Below, piece by piece: positions 21,187 through 30,263 of a DNA stretch of 64,000 nt. The stretch lies in NCBI RefSeq assembly GCF_003855395.1, contig NZ_CP034015.1, positions 1,498,001 through 1,562,000 on the forward strand. The letters run 5' to 3'. Within the stretch, counting starts at the first letter, position 1; the number at the start of each line of letters is the position of its first letter. The notes beneath the pieces were generated by a model, which was given only the letters and a program-made list of their open reading frames with translations, made no database searches and was not told where the DNA came from. Position numbers and translations under genes: made by a program. The stretch is from Shewanella livingstonensis (lineage in GTDB: Bacteria; Pseudomonadota; Gammaproteobacteria; Enterobacterales; Shewanellaceae).

Positions 21187-21212
21187 AAAAGCCGCTGAAT
21201 TCAGCGGCTTTT
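21187..21212. terminator. bidirectional terminator between secF and yhbY
   Basis: AAAAGCCGCTGAA and its perfect complement form a palindrome with A and T tracts, serving both convergent genes. Confidence 0.92.
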
Positions 21213-21229
21213 AATAAAAGAATGTGAAA

Positions 21230-21529
21230 CTATTTGGCTTTAGGCAAAGCAATCTTCATTTCTACCGAATGACGGAAAATGACTAAAACATGACCGATTA
21301 GTTGCACTTTCGCAGACTGGGTTTCACGTACAATGGCGTCAACGATGGCATTTTTTAGCTCTCTGTCGGCAGAGGCTACTTTCACTTTAATCAATTCATG
21401 ATGTGTAAGAGCGCTATCAATTTCAGCCAGAACACCTTCAGTTAGTCCATTGCCACCAAGCAGCACCACTGGTTTTAGACTGTGCGCCAGTCCTTTTAAA
21501 TGCTGTTTTTGTTTGGTTGTTAAGTTCAT
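21230..21529 (-). CDS. yhbY: ribosome-assembly RNA-binding protein YhbY
   Basis: CRM-domain protein associated with pre-50S particles. Begins MNLTTKQKQHLKGLAHSLKPVV and contains LGGNGLTEGVLAEIDSAL, the GxxG RNA-binding loop. It ends RHSVEMKIALPKAK, matching E. coli YhbY along its length (99 vs 97 residues). ATG at 21529 matches the family start; an upstream TTG at 21538 would add three residues. Divergent from rlmE, as in E. coli, with about 90 bases of shared promoter region. Confidence 0.94.
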   Translation of the reverse strand: MNLTTKQKQHLKGLAHSLKPVVLLGGNGLTEGVLAEIDSALTHHELIKVKVASADRELKNAIVDAIVRETQSAKVQLIGHVLVIFRHSVEMKIALPKAK

Positions 21530-21619
21530 TTGTACCAACTTTTGCTGAGTTACTGTTGAAAAACGGGTATTCTACCCTTATATAGAGCTTATGTAACTCT
21601 GAATCGTTGCGGAATTTAA

Positions 21620-22249
21620 ATGACAACAAAAAAACGTACAGCGAGTTCAGCTCGCTGGATGCAAGAACACTTTGATGATCACTATGTGAAATTGGCCCAG
21701 AAACGTGGCTTACGTTCACGAGCTGCATTTAAGCTAGAAGAGATCCAACAAAAAGATAACTTAATAAAACAGGGGATGACTGTTGTTGATTTAGGTGCTG
21801 CACCAGGTGGCTGGTCACAAGTGGCTGTTAAGCTTGCTGGTGACAGAGGCAAAGTTATTGCTTGCGATATTTTACCTATGGATCCCATTGTTGGTGTTGA
21901 TTTTCTTCAAGGTGATTTTAGAGAAAACAAAGTACTTGAAGCATTGCTTGAGCGTGTAGGTCAAGATAAAGTGGATGTGGTACTATCAGACATGGCTCCG
22001 AACATGAGTGGTTCGGATGCTGTTGATCAACCAAGGGCTATGTATTTAGTTGAATTAGCTTTAGATATGTGTCATCAAGTGTTGGCGCCTAATGGCTGTT
22101 TTGCTGTTAAAGTCTTTCAGGGGGAGGGTTTTGACGACTATATAAAAACAGTCAAGCAGGCATTCAAAGTAGTAAAAACCCGTAAACCAGACTCCTCTAG
22201 AGCACGCTCTCGAGAAGTCTATCTAGTGGCGACTGGTTACAAGTTGTAG
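21620..22249 (+). CDS. rlmE: 23S rRNA 2'-O-ribose U2552 methyltransferase RlmE (RrmJ/FtsJ)
   Basis: Methylates U2552 in the A loop of 23S rRNA on 50S particles using SAM. The Rossmann SAM motif [15 protein letters not shown] is at about 54-68 and [12 protein letters not shown] near 120-131. The catalytic Lys tetrad includes Lys in [19 protein letters not shown] and [10 protein letters not shown]. 209 residues, equal to E. coli. Upstream of ftsH by 45 bases; the rlmE-ftsH pair is a heat-shock operon in E. coli, but I did not find a clear RpoH promoter in the short gap upstream. Confidence 0.96.
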   Translation: MTTKKRTASSARWMQEHFDDHYVKLAQKRGLRSRAAFKLEEIQQKDNLIKQGMTVVDLGAAPGGWSQVAVKLAGDRGKVIACDILPMDPIVGVDFLQGDFRENKVLEALLERVGQDKVDVVLSDMAPNMSGSDAVDQPRAMYLVELALDMCHQVLAPNGCFAVKVFQGEGFDDYIKTVKQAFKVVKTRKPDSSRARSREVYLVATGYKL

Positions 22250-22294
22250 TAGTCTAACGTTAATAATCGCAGGACTGTTAAGAGGTCGAGTAAT

Positions 22295-24268
22295 TTGAGT
22301 GACATGGCTAAAAATTTAATACTCTGGGTTGTCATCGCTGTTGTGTTGATGTCAGTGTTCCAGGGTTATTCCCCCTCTTCTTCGAATTCGCAGAAGATGG
22401 ATTATTCCGCCTTTTTGGACAATGTCCGAAATGGTCAAGTTAACAAGGTCGAAATAAAAAGCGACCAAAGAACGATTGAAGGGACGAAACGTACCGGCGA
22501 GAAGTTCACCACTATTATGCCTATGTATGATCAAGATTTAATTAATGATCTTCAAACTAAAGGTATTGATTATAAAGGCCAAGAAGCTGAAGAATCGGGT
22601 TTTTTAACTCAAATCTTTATTTCATGGTTCCCAATGTTACTGCTTATTGGAGTATGGATATTTTTCATGCGTCAAATGCAAGGCGGTGGTGGTAAGGGCG
22701 CAATGTCATTTGGTAAGAGTAAAGCCAAACTGATGAGCGAAGATCAAATTAAAACGACTTTTGCTGATGTTGCCGGTTGTGATGAAGCCAAAGAAGAAGT
22801 CAAAGAACTGGTTGACTACCTTCGTGATCCAACTAAGTTCCAAAAGTTAGGTGGCCGAATTCCAACAGGCGTGTTGATGGTGGGACAACCTGGTACTGGT
22901 AAAACCTTGCTGGCTAAAGCCATTGCTGGTGAATCGAAGGTGCCATTCTTTACTATTTCAGGTTCTGATTTCGTGGAAATGTTTGTTGGTGTCGGTGCAT
23001 CTCGTGTGCGTGACATGTTTGAACAAGCTAAAAAATCTTCTCCTTGTATCATTTTTATTGATGAAATCGATGCCGTAGGTCGCCAACGTGGTGCCGGTGT
23101 GGGTGGTGGTCATGATGAGCGTGAGCAGACATTAAACCAGCTGCTAGTTGAAATGGATGGCTTTGAAGGTAATGAAGGCGTTATTGTGATTGCGGCAACT
23201 AACCGTCCTGATGTACTCGATTCAGCATTACTTCGTCCAGGTCGATTTGACCGTCAAGTCGTAGTCGGTTTACCAGACGTACGTGGTCGTGAACAGATCC
23301 TTAAAGTGCATATGCGTAAAGTGCCTTTATCTGACGATGTTAAAGCAAGTGTTATTGCCCGTGGTACTCCAGGGTTCTCGGGTGCGGACTTAGCTAACCT
23401 TGTTAACGAAGCTGCGTTATTTGCGGCTCGTGGTAATCGTCGTGTCGTCGGTATGGAAGAGTTTGAACGTGCTAAAGATAAAATCATGATGGGTGCAGAG
23501 CGCCGTTCTATGGTGATGTCAGAAGCAGACAAAGAAATGACGGCTTATCATGAAGCTGGACATGCAATTGTCGGTTGCTTAGTACCTGAACATGACCCTG
23601 TGCATAAAGTCACCATTATTCCGCGTGGTCGTGCATTAGGTGTAACATTCTTTTTGCCTGAAGCCGATGCTGTTAGTCAAAGCCGTCGTAAGCTGGAATC
23701 ACAAATTTCAGTTGCCTATGGTGGACGTTTAGCTGAAGAGCTTATTTATGGCAGCGAAAAAGTGTCTACAGGTGCTTCGCAAGATATTAAATATGCGACT
23801 TCGATTGCTCGTAACATGGTTACTCAGTGGGGCTTCTCTGACAAATTGGGTCCTTTACTTTATGCAGAAGAAGAAAACGAAGTTTTCTTAGGCCGCAGTA
23901 TGGGTAAGTCAAAGGCTATGTCAGGTGATACTGCGTCATTAATTGATTCAGAAATCAAAATGTTTATCGATAAAAACTATCAACGTGCTCAAACCATGTT
24001 GACAGAAAATATGGATATTTTGCATGCTATGAAAGATGCACTGATGAAATATGAAACGATTGATTCATTGCAAATCGATGATTTAATGCATCGACGTGAA
24101 GTGCGTATGCCAGCTGAATGGCAAAAAGATGAATCATCTGATGACAAAGATAGTGGCAATAACACGCCTAAATCTGAAGTTGAAACGCCAGTAGATGAAG
24201 CTAAAACCGACACTAAAGTCGATAATAAAGCCGATACTAATGATGCTGATGAATCACCTGTTAAATAA
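22295..24268 (+). CDS. ftsH: ATP-dependent zinc metalloprotease FtsH
   Basis: Hexameric membrane AAA protease degrading RpoH, LpxC and misfolded membrane proteins in related species. Two helices flank a periplasmic domain (about residues 7-24 and 105-125). Walker A GQPGTGKT is near 198, Walker [12 protein letters not shown] near 253, then second region of homology, and the zinc site HEAGH near 420. The C-terminal ~45 residues are acidic and low complexity. Start TTG 22295 fits AGAGG (22281-22285) at 9 bases; ATG 22304 (MAKNLILW, the E. coli start) is an alternative 18 bases from it. 657 residues (E. coli 644). Walker A has Gln where E. coli has Pro (GPPGTGKT). Confidence 0.97.
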   Translation: MSDMAKNLILWVVIAVVLMSVFQGYSPSSSNSQKMDYSAFLDNVRNGQVNKVEIKSDQRTIEGTKRTGEKFTTIMPMYDQDLINDLQTKGIDYKGQEAEESGFLTQIFISWFPMLLLIGVWIFFMRQMQGGGGKGAMSFGKSKAKLMSEDQIKTTFADVAGCDEAKEEVKELVDYLRDPTKFQKLGGRIPTGVLMVGQPGTGKTLLAKAIAGESKVPFFTISGSDFVEMFVGVGASRVRDMFEQAKKSSPCIIFIDEIDAVGRQRGAGVGGGHDEREQTLNQLLVEMDGFEGNEGVIVIAATNRPDVLDSALLRPGRFDRQVVVGLPDVRGREQILKVHMRKVPLSDDVKASVIARGTPGFSGADLANLVNEAALFAARGNRRVVGMEEFERAKDKIMMGAERRSMVMSEADKEMTAYHEAGHAIVGCLVPEHDPVHKVTIIPRGRALGVTFFLPEADAVSQSRRKLESQISVAYGGRLAEELIYGSEKVSTGASQDIKYATSIARNMVTQWGFSDKLGPLLYAEEENEVFLGRSMGKSKAMSGDTASLIDSEIKMFIDKNYQRAQTMLTENMDILHAMKDALMKYETIDSLQIDDLMHRREVRMPAEWQKDESSDDKDSGNNTPKSEVETPVDEAKTDTKVDNKADTNDADESPVK

Positions 24269-24286
24269 ATAGTTTAGCCAATAAAG

Positions 24287-24309
24287 AAAACCCCGAAAGG
24301 GGTTTTTTT
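24287..24309 (+). terminator. terminator of rlmE-ftsH
   Basis: AAAACCCC, loop GAAA, GGGGTTTT, then a T run. Confidence 0.92.
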
Positions 24310-24337
24310 GTTTTTAATCTTATGTAGGAAAATACCT

Positions 24338-25171
24338 GTGTTTCAATTAACTCATGCCAATAAAACTCTCGATTTATCAGCACCTGTAGTAATGGGCATT
24401 GTAAACGTGACGCCAGATTCTTTTTCTGATGGTGGCGAATATATCGATTTGGAACAAGCTTGCCGACATGTTGATTATATGGTCGAACAAGGTGCATTAA
24501 TTATTGATGTCGGTGGTGAGTCTACTCGACCAGGAGCTGAAGACGTTTCTGTTGAGCAAGAGCTCGCGCGGGTTATTCCTATTATCGAATATAGTGCTAA
24601 AACACACGATGTATGGATTTCGATAGACACTAGTAAACCTGAAGTGATGGAACAGGCGGTTAATGCTGGTGCCAATCTAATTAATGACGTACGCGCATTA
24701 CAAATGCCTGGTGCTTTAGCGATGGCAGCTACGTTAGATGTGCCTATTTGCTTGATGCACATGCAGGGCGAGCCAAAAAATATGCAAGATGCACCTGAGT
24801 ATCAGGATGTTATCGATGAAGTAGCTGCTTTTTTTGAGTTGCGTATCGCATATTGCGAAGCTGCTGGAATTGAGCGTGAGCGTCTAATTCTCGATCCAGG
24901 TTTTGGCTTTGGCAAAACTTTAGCGCATAATTACCGCCTGTTAGCGACTCTACCAAAGTTACATGAGTTTCATTTACCTTTATTAGTGGGTCTATCGCGA
25001 AAAAGCATGATTGGCGACCTGTTAGCGCGTGATATTGATCAACGCCTTGCCGGTAGCCTTGCTGGAGCATTAATTGCCGCTCAGCAAGGGGCGCATATTA
25101 TACGAGTCCATGATGTAGCAGAAACGGTCGATGTACTTAAAGTAATGTCAGAAACCATGGCCAACTTATAG
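24338..25171 (+). CDS. folP: dihydropteroate synthase
   Basis: Condenses para-aminobenzoate with hydroxymethyl-dihydropterin pyrophosphate in folate synthesis; the sulfonamide target. TIM barrel with MGIVNVTPDSFSDGG near 18-32, IDVGGESTRPGA near 52-63, DPGFGFGKT near 185-193 and SRKSMIG near 218-224. GTG 24338 was chosen: AGGAA sits 7 bases upstream and the start aligns with E. coli (277 vs 282 residues). The TTG at 24308 lies in the ftsH terminator. Followed by glmM, as in E. coli. Confidence 0.95.
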   Translation: MFQLTHANKTLDLSAPVVMGIVNVTPDSFSDGGEYIDLEQACRHVDYMVEQGALIIDVGGESTRPGAEDVSVEQELARVIPIIEYSAKTHDVWISIDTSKPEVMEQAVNAGANLINDVRALQMPGALAMAATLDVPICLMHMQGEPKNMQDAPEYQDVIDEVAAFFELRIAYCEAAGIERERLILDPGFGFGKTLAHNYRLLATLPKLHEFHLPLLVGLSRKSMIGDLLARDIDQRLAGSLAGALIAAQQGAHIIRVHDVAETVDVLKVMSETMANL

Positions 25172-25225
25172 TGATATCGACACGATAACGTTATAAGTAA
25201 AGTGAAATCACTTAAGTGGGGACCT

Positions 25226-26563
25226 GTGAAGCAAAGAAAATTTTTTGGAACCGATGGTATTCGCGGCAAAGTAGGGGCGGGTAAAATGACTCCTGAATTG
25301 GCATTGAAGCTTGGTTGGGCTGCAGGACGAGTATTATCTCGAAATGGCACACAAAAAGTGATTATTGGTAAAGATACCCGTATTTCTGGCTACTTGTTTG
25401 AATCAGCCCTAGAGGCTGGATTATCAGCAGCTGGATTAAATGTTTTACTGCTTGGTCCAATGCCTACACCTGCGGTTGCCTATTTAACTCGTACGTTTCG
25501 TGCAGAAGCTGGTGTGGTGATTAGTGCGTCGCACAATCCCTATTATGACAACGGTATCAAGTTTTTCTCTACTGATGGCAGTAAACTTGATGATGCTATT
25601 GAATTAGAAATCGAAGCTGAACTAGAAAAACCGTTAGTCTGTGTTGAGTCGCACTTATTGGGTAAGGCTCGACGAATTGATGATGCAGCAGGGCGTTATA
25701 TAGAATATTGCAAAGGCAATTTCCCTGCAGATCAGACACTTGAAGGCTTAAGAATTGTGGTTGATTGCGCTCACGGTGCAACTTATCATATTGCCCCTAA
25801 TGTTTTTCGTGAACTAGGTGCTGACGTGATTGCCATTGGTGATAAACCAGATGGGCTCAATATTAATGATAAAGTAGGCGCAACCTCTATGGCCAAAATT
25901 TGTGAAACCGTATTAGCTGAAAAAGCTGACTTAGGAATTGCATTAGATGGTGATGGCGATCGCATTATGATGGTAAATAGTCATGGTGAAGTGATTGATG
26001 GTGATCAGATCCTATATATTTTGGCCGTGGATGCCCAAAAGCGTGGTATTTTAAAAGGCGGTGTAGTCGGTACGTTAATGTCTAATCTAGGGTTAGCTTT
26101 AGCATTGCAAGCGCTTGATATCCCTTTTGTTCGTTCTAAAGTGGGTGATCGGTATGTCATGGAGATACTTAAACAAAAAGAGTGGCGTATCGGCGGCGAA
26201 AACTCTGGTCATATTCTTAATTTAGATCATGGCACTACCGGCGATGGTATTGTTGCAGGTATTTTAGTGTTAGCGGCAATGCGACGCCAAAAAGCTACGC
26301 TCGAGCAATTAACTGAATCAATAAAGATGTTACCGCAAGTACTGGTTAATGTGCGTTTTGAAGGTAACTCTAATCCGTTGGACACAGATGCGGTGAAGGC
26401 GGTACAAGCGGATGTAGAACAACTGTTAGGTACTCGTGGAAGGGTATTATTACGAAAGTCGGGCACTGAACCTTTAATCAGAGTGATGGTAGAGGGTGAT
26501 GACTACCCGCAAGTGCTCGCATATGCAAACCGTATTGCTGACGCGGTAAAGGCAGCATGTTAA
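25226..26563 (+). CDS. glmM: phosphoglucosamine mutase
   Basis: Interconverts glucosamine-6-phosphate and glucosamine-1-phosphate for UDP-GlcNAc and cell wall synthesis. The N-terminus reads [13 protein letters not shown]. The phosphoserine loop is [13 protein letters not shown] near 97-109, the metal loop is DGDGDR near 240, and the sugar-binding loop is GGENSGH near 324. C-terminal phosphate loop [12 protein letters not shown]. Start GTG 25226 gives 445 residues, the E. coli length, with GGGGA just upstream; a GTG at 25202 would add eight residues. Transcribed behind folP. Confidence 0.96.
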   Translation: MKQRKFFGTDGIRGKVGAGKMTPELALKLGWAAGRVLSRNGTQKVIIGKDTRISGYLFESALEAGLSAAGLNVLLLGPMPTPAVAYLTRTFRAEAGVVISASHNPYYDNGIKFFSTDGSKLDDAIELEIEAELEKPLVCVESHLLGKARRIDDAAGRYIEYCKGNFPADQTLEGLRIVVDCAHGATYHIAPNVFRELGADVIAIGDKPDGLNINDKVGATSMAKICETVLAEKADLGIALDGDGDRIMMVNSHGEVIDGDQILYILAVDAQKRGILKGGVVGTLMSNLGLALALQALDIPFVRSKVGDRYVMEILKQKEWRIGGENSGHILNLDHGTTGDGIVAGILVLAAMRRQKATLEQLTESIKMLPQVLVNVRFEGNSNPLDTDAVKAVQADVEQLLGTRGRVLLRKSGTEPLIRVMVEGDDYPQVLAYANRIADAVKAAC

Positions 26564-26703
26564 TTATTTGAATATTCAGTTTTTGTTGTTGCTCGCTCAA
26601 AAAGTAGACGCTTCGACAGTTTATGTGAAATATTCCCCTTTTAGCTCTTGTAACTTGATAAGTGGTTCGCTATTATTCACGCCGCTTTCAGAGGAGACAG
26701 TGA

Positions 26704-27486
26704 ATGGCACTCAGACGTCCTATGGTCGCTGGTAACTGGAAAATGAACGGTAATTCGGCCTTGGCCCAAGAACTTTTCAAGAAGTTTGCTACCAAGCTCC
26801 AAAATGATTCAGCTGAAGTGGTTTTATGCCCGCCTTCAATTTATCTTGAAAGTGTTCGGCAGCTGCTTGAAGCCAATAAGCAAACCTTAGATGGTGCGCT
26901 TGTTAGAATGGGCGCACAAAATCTTAGTCAACATGATTTTGGTGCGTACACCGGCGAAATATCCGGGCAGATGCTAAAAGATTCTGGATGTCGATATGTT
27001 ATTATCGGCCATTCCGAGCGTCGCCGTATGTACGGAGAGACGAGCAATATAGTGGCAGAGAAGTTTGCCGCAGCACAAAAATATGGTTTGACTCCGATTT
27101 TATGTGTAGGAGAGTCAGGGCCAGCTCGTGAAGCAAGACGTACCTTTGAGGTGATTGCAGAAGAGCTAGATATAGTAATTGAAAAAAACGGTACCATGGC
27201 TTTTGATAACGCTATTATCGCCTACGAACCTTTATGGGCTGTAGGAACCGGTAAGAGCGCTACACCAGAGCAGGCGCAAGAAGTACACGCGTTTATTCGC
27301 AGTCGCCTCTCTGATGTGTCTCCCTTTATTGGTGAGAATATTAGAATTCTATACGGTGGTAGCGTCACCCCAAGCAATGCGGCAGATATTTTTGCCCAGC
27401 CTGATGTTGATGGTGGTCTGATTGGCGGTGCAAGTTTGAACTCAAGTGAGTTTTTAAGTTTATGTACCATAGCAATGAGCGCGTAA
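26704..27486 (+). CDS. tpiA: triosephosphate isomerase
   Basis: Interconverts dihydroxyacetone phosphate and glyceraldehyde-3-phosphate. The catalytic Lys is in GNWKMNG at 10-16, His in IGHSERRRMYGE near 100 and Glu in AYEPLWAVGTGK near 175. Phosphate loop LYGGSV near 217 and GLIGGASL near 238. 260 residues (typical 250-256). GAGGAG precedes ATG 26704. secG begins 4 bases after the stop, so the two are co-transcribed; tpiA-secG adjacency is widespread in bacteria. Confidence 0.97.
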   Translation: MALRRPMVAGNWKMNGNSALAQELFKKFATKLQNDSAEVVLCPPSIYLESVRQLLEANKQTLDGALVRMGAQNLSQHDFGAYTGEISGQMLKDSGCRYVIIGHSERRRMYGETSNIVAEKFAAAQKYGLTPILCVGESGPAREARRTFEVIAEELDIVIEKNGTMAFDNAIIAYEPLWAVGTGKSATPEQAQEVHAFIRSRLSDVSPFIGENIRILYGGSVTPSNAADIFAQPDVDGGLIGGASLNSSEFLSLCTIAMSA

Positions 27487-27490
27487 TTAT

Positions 27491-27826
27491 ATGTACGAAG
27501 TTCTTATAGTTGTATACTTGGTGGTAGCGTTAGGTCTTATCGGCTTAATTTTAATCCAGCAAGGAAAGGGTGCCGATATGGGCGCATCTTTCGGAGCCGG
27601 TGCCTCAGGCACGTTATTTGGCTCAAGTGGTTCAGGTAACTTCCTGACTCGCAGTACTGCAGTATTAGCCATTGGTTTTTTTGCATTAAGTTTAGTGATT
27701 GGTAATTTAAGTGCTAATCACACTGAACAAAATGATCAGTGGAAAGATTTAGGTCCAGCAGCAGAGCAAATCATTGATGAAGCGCCTGTGCAGACCGAAC
27801 AGTCAGAAACGAAAATTCCTGACTAG
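27491..27826 (+). CDS. secG: protein translocase subunit SecG
   Basis: Small SecYEG subunit stimulating SecA-driven export. Two helices at about residues 3-21 and 53-73 flank the conserved cytoplasmic loop LIQQGKGADMGASFGAGASGTLFGS-type segment. An acidic C-terminal tail of about 35 residues follows. 111 residues (E. coli 110). Upstream of tRNA-Leu, exactly as E. coli secG-leuU. Confidence 0.95.
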   Translation: MYEVLIVVYLVVALGLIGLILIQQGKGADMGASFGAGASGTLFGSSGSGNFLTRSTAVLAIGFFALSLVIGNLSANHTEQNDQWKDLGPAAEQIIDEAPVQTEQSETKIPD

Positions 27827-27839
27827 TAAACCAGGTAAC

Positions 27840-27926
27840 GCCGAGGTGGTGGAATTGGTAGACGCGCAGCCTTGAGGTGGCTGTGTCTTAACGGACGTGC
27901 GGGTTCAAGTCCCGCTCTCGGCACCA
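27840..27926 (+). tRNA. tRNA-Leu (GAG)
   Basis: Acceptor GCCGAGG pairs with TCTCGGC, followed by discriminator A and an encoded CCA. Anticodon stem CAGCC/GGCTG encloses loop TTGAGGT with anticodon GAG. A long variable arm and T arm GCGGG/CCCGC with TTCAAGT are present: a class II tRNA of 87 bases. Equivalent of E. coli leuU after secG. Confidence 0.97.
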
Positions 27927-28006
27927 AATATAACTAACAAATTATGGATAGCGTTTGATTAGTTATTGCAAGATATAGTGTAAATCAATATACTTGCATC
28001 AGTTGA

Positions 28007-28082
<76 letters not shown>

Positions 28083-28142
28083 GCTCCTTGTGTTTTAACT
28101 TCGAAAGAAGATAAATCACAATTTACAGGTTTTATAATAAAA

Positions 28143-28168
28143 TGACCTCGTGATTACGGGGTTTTTTG
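28143..28168 (+). terminator. terminator after tRNA-fMet
   Basis: ACCTCG pairs with CGGGGT (one T-G pair) over a 6-base loop, then six Ts. Confidence 0.75.
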
Positions 28169-28211
28169 TTATATGAACTTTTAAATATCCGTGTTTCATG
28201 CGGGTTGCAAT

Positions 28212-28233
28212 GGGGCTATTAGCCCTTTTTTTG
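28212..28233 (+). terminator. terminator-like hairpin in the rimP leader
   Basis: GGGCT, loop ATT, AGCCC, then a long T-rich tract, ending only about 20 bases before the rimP start. Either a second terminator for the tRNA transcript or an attenuator for rimP-nusA-infB. Confidence 0.75.
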
Positions 28234-28251
28234 TTTTTTTGGGGGTCATTT

Positions 28252-28707
28252 TTGGCAACAATAGAATCCAAGCTTGTTGAAATGTTAACAGTACCTGTTG
28301 AAGCTCTAGGCTTTAAATTATGGGGCATTGAATATATTCAAGCTGGTCGTCATTCAATTTTACGTGTTTTTATTGATCACGAGAATGGCATCAATATTGA
28401 AGATTGTGCAGAAGCCAGTCGTCAAGTTAGCGCAGTTATGGATGTTGAAGACCCTATTTCTACAGAATACACATTAGAAGTATCTTCACCTGGCGTAGAT
28501 AGACCCTTATTTACCGCCGAGCAATATGCGGCCTATATAGGTGACGATGCAAAAGTACAACTGACTATGCCTGTTGCGGGTAGTCGTAATTTAAAAGGCG
28601 TCATCAGTAGTGTTGATGGGCAAATGCTCACCATCACCGTTGATGGTAAAGACTTGATTGTTGCTTTGGATAATATCCGTAAAGGCAGCATTATCGCTAA
28701 GTTTTGA
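28252..28707 (+). CDS. rimP: ribosome maturation factor RimP
   Basis: Needed for 30S subunit maturation. Two-domain protein: N-terminal alpha/beta domain with [16 protein letters not shown] and [24 protein letters not shown], then [11 protein letters not shown], then a C-terminal Sm-like barrel. Start TTG 28252 follows GGGGG (28241-28245) and aligns with the E. coli protein (151 vs 150 residues). Frame upstream of this reads through the leader hairpin as a spurious hydrophobic extension. First gene of rimP-nusA-infB. Confidence 0.94.
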   Translation: MATIESKLVEMLTVPVEALGFKLWGIEYIQAGRHSILRVFIDHENGINIEDCAEASRQVSAVMDVEDPISTEYTLEVSSPGVDRPLFTAEQYAAYIGDDAKVQLTMPVAGSRNLKGVISSVDGQMLTITVDGKDLIVALDNIRKGSIIAKF

Positions 28708-28738
28708 TAGTTTCAGGTGAAGAACGAGGCAAGACCAA

Positions 28739-30238
28739 ATGAATAAAGAGATCCTGCTAGTCGCAGAAGCGGTTTCCAATGAGAAAGGCCTTCCGCGCGA
28801 GAAAATTTTCGAAGCGCTAGAAATTGCATTGGCTACCGCAACTAAGAAAAAATATGAAGGCGATATTGAAGTTCGTGTAGCGATTGATCGTAAAACCGGT
28901 CATTACGACACGTTCCGTCGTTGGATGGTTGTTGACGATCATGGCGAAGCTCTGGAAAATCCATATAGCGAAATTACGTTTGAAGCGGCTCGTTATGAAG
29001 ATCCAGAGATTCAATTGGGTGATTTTATCGAAGATCAAATCGACTCAGTTGCATTTGACCGTATAACCACTCAAACCGCTAAACAAGTTATCGTACAAAA
29101 AGTACGTGAAGCTGAACGTGCACAAATTGTTGAACAATTTATTGAACGTGAAGGTGAAATTGTTACTGGTGTGGTTAAAAAAAGCACCCGTGAAAGTGTG
29201 GTTGTTGATTTAGGTAATAATGCCGATGGTGTATTATTTAAAGAAGATTTAATCAGCCGTGAATCTTTCCGTCCTGGTGACCGTGTGCGTGCATTATTGT
29301 ACTCAGTACGTCCAGAGGCTCGTGGCGCGCAGTTATTTTTAACTCGCAGTAAAGCTGAAATGTTGATTGAACTGTTTCGGGTTGAAGTGCCAGAAATTTA
29401 TGACGAATTGATCGAAGTAATGGGTGCTGCTCGTGACCCAGGTGCTCGTGCTAAAATCGCCGTGAAATCTAATGATCGTCGCATTGACCCTATTGGTGCA
29501 TGTGTTGGTATGCGTGGTGCACGTGTGCAAGCCGTATCAAACGAATTAGGCGGCGAGCGCGTAGATATTGTGTTGTGGGATGATAATCCTGCTCAATATG
29601 TGATCAATGCCATGGCGCCAGCTGATGTTGCATCTATCATTGTGGACGAAGACAACCACTCGATGGATATCGCTGTAGAAGCTGACAGTTTGGCACAGGC
29701 CATTGGTCGTAATGGCCAAAACGTGCGTTTAGCTACTCAACTAACCGGTTGGGAACTAAACGTAATGACAGTTGAAGATATGAACAAAAAACACCAAGCC
29801 GAAAGTGCTAAAGTGATTGATTTGTTTGTAGCTCATCTGGATGTAGATAAAGATTTTGCAGCCGTATTGGCTGATGAGGGATTCACTTCGTTAGAAGAGA
29901 TTGCTTATGTCCCAGAATCTGAACTACTAGCAATAGAAGGTTTCGACGAAGGAATCGTTGAAGCATTACGTGAACGTGCAAAAGCTGCTATCTCGACAAG
30001 AGCATTAGCGTCTGAAGAAGCGTTAGATGGTGCAGAGCCAAGTGATGACTTATTAGCATTGGAAGGATTAGAAAGGCATTTAGCTTATGTTCTTGCGAGC
30101 AAAGGTGTAGTGACTTTAGAAAACTTGGCCGAGCAAGGTATTGACGATTTAATTGATATTGAAGAATTAACAGAAGAAAAAGCAGGTGAGCTCATCATGG
30201 CTGCCCGCAATATCTGTTGGTTTGGCGAAGAAGCATAA
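28739..30238 (+). CDS. nusA: transcription termination/antitermination factor NusA
   Basis: Binds RNA polymerase and nascent RNA, modulating pausing, termination and antitermination. Domains: N-terminal polymerase-binding domain (1-125), S1 (about 135-200, [23 protein letters not shown]), KH1 and KH2 (200-345, [17 protein letters not shown] and [11 protein letters not shown]), and two C-terminal acidic helix-hairpin repeats (about 365-495). 499 residues (E. coli 495). ATG 28739. In E. coli NusA represses its own operon; the leader hairpin may take part. Confidence 0.97.
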   Translation: MNKEILLVAEAVSNEKGLPREKIFEALEIALATATKKKYEGDIEVRVAIDRKTGHYDTFRRWMVVDDHGEALENPYSEITFEAARYEDPEIQLGDFIEDQIDSVAFDRITTQTAKQVIVQKVREAERAQIVEQFIEREGEIVTGVVKKSTRESVVVDLGNNADGVLFKEDLISRESFRPGDRVRALLYSVRPEARGAQLFLTRSKAEMLIELFRVEVPEIYDELIEVMGAARDPGARAKIAVKSNDRRIDPIGACVGMRGARVQAVSNELGGERVDIVLWDDNPAQYVINAMAPADVASIIVDEDNHSMDIAVEADSLAQAIGRNGQNVRLATQLTGWELNVMTVEDMNKKHQAESAKVIDLFVAHLDVDKDFAAVLADEGFTSLEEIAYVPESELLAIEGFDEGIVEALRERAKAAISTRALASEEALDGAEPSDDLLALEGLERHLAYVLASKGVVTLENLAEQGIDDLIDIEELTEEKAGELIMAARNICWFGEEA

Positions 30239-30263
30239 GTCGATCAACAGGGGGATTTAATTG

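Noticed and set aside
28198..28251. N-terminal hydrophobic extension of RimP
   Set aside because: It translates the leader hairpin and T tract; the TTG at 28252 with GGGGG upstream matches the family start.
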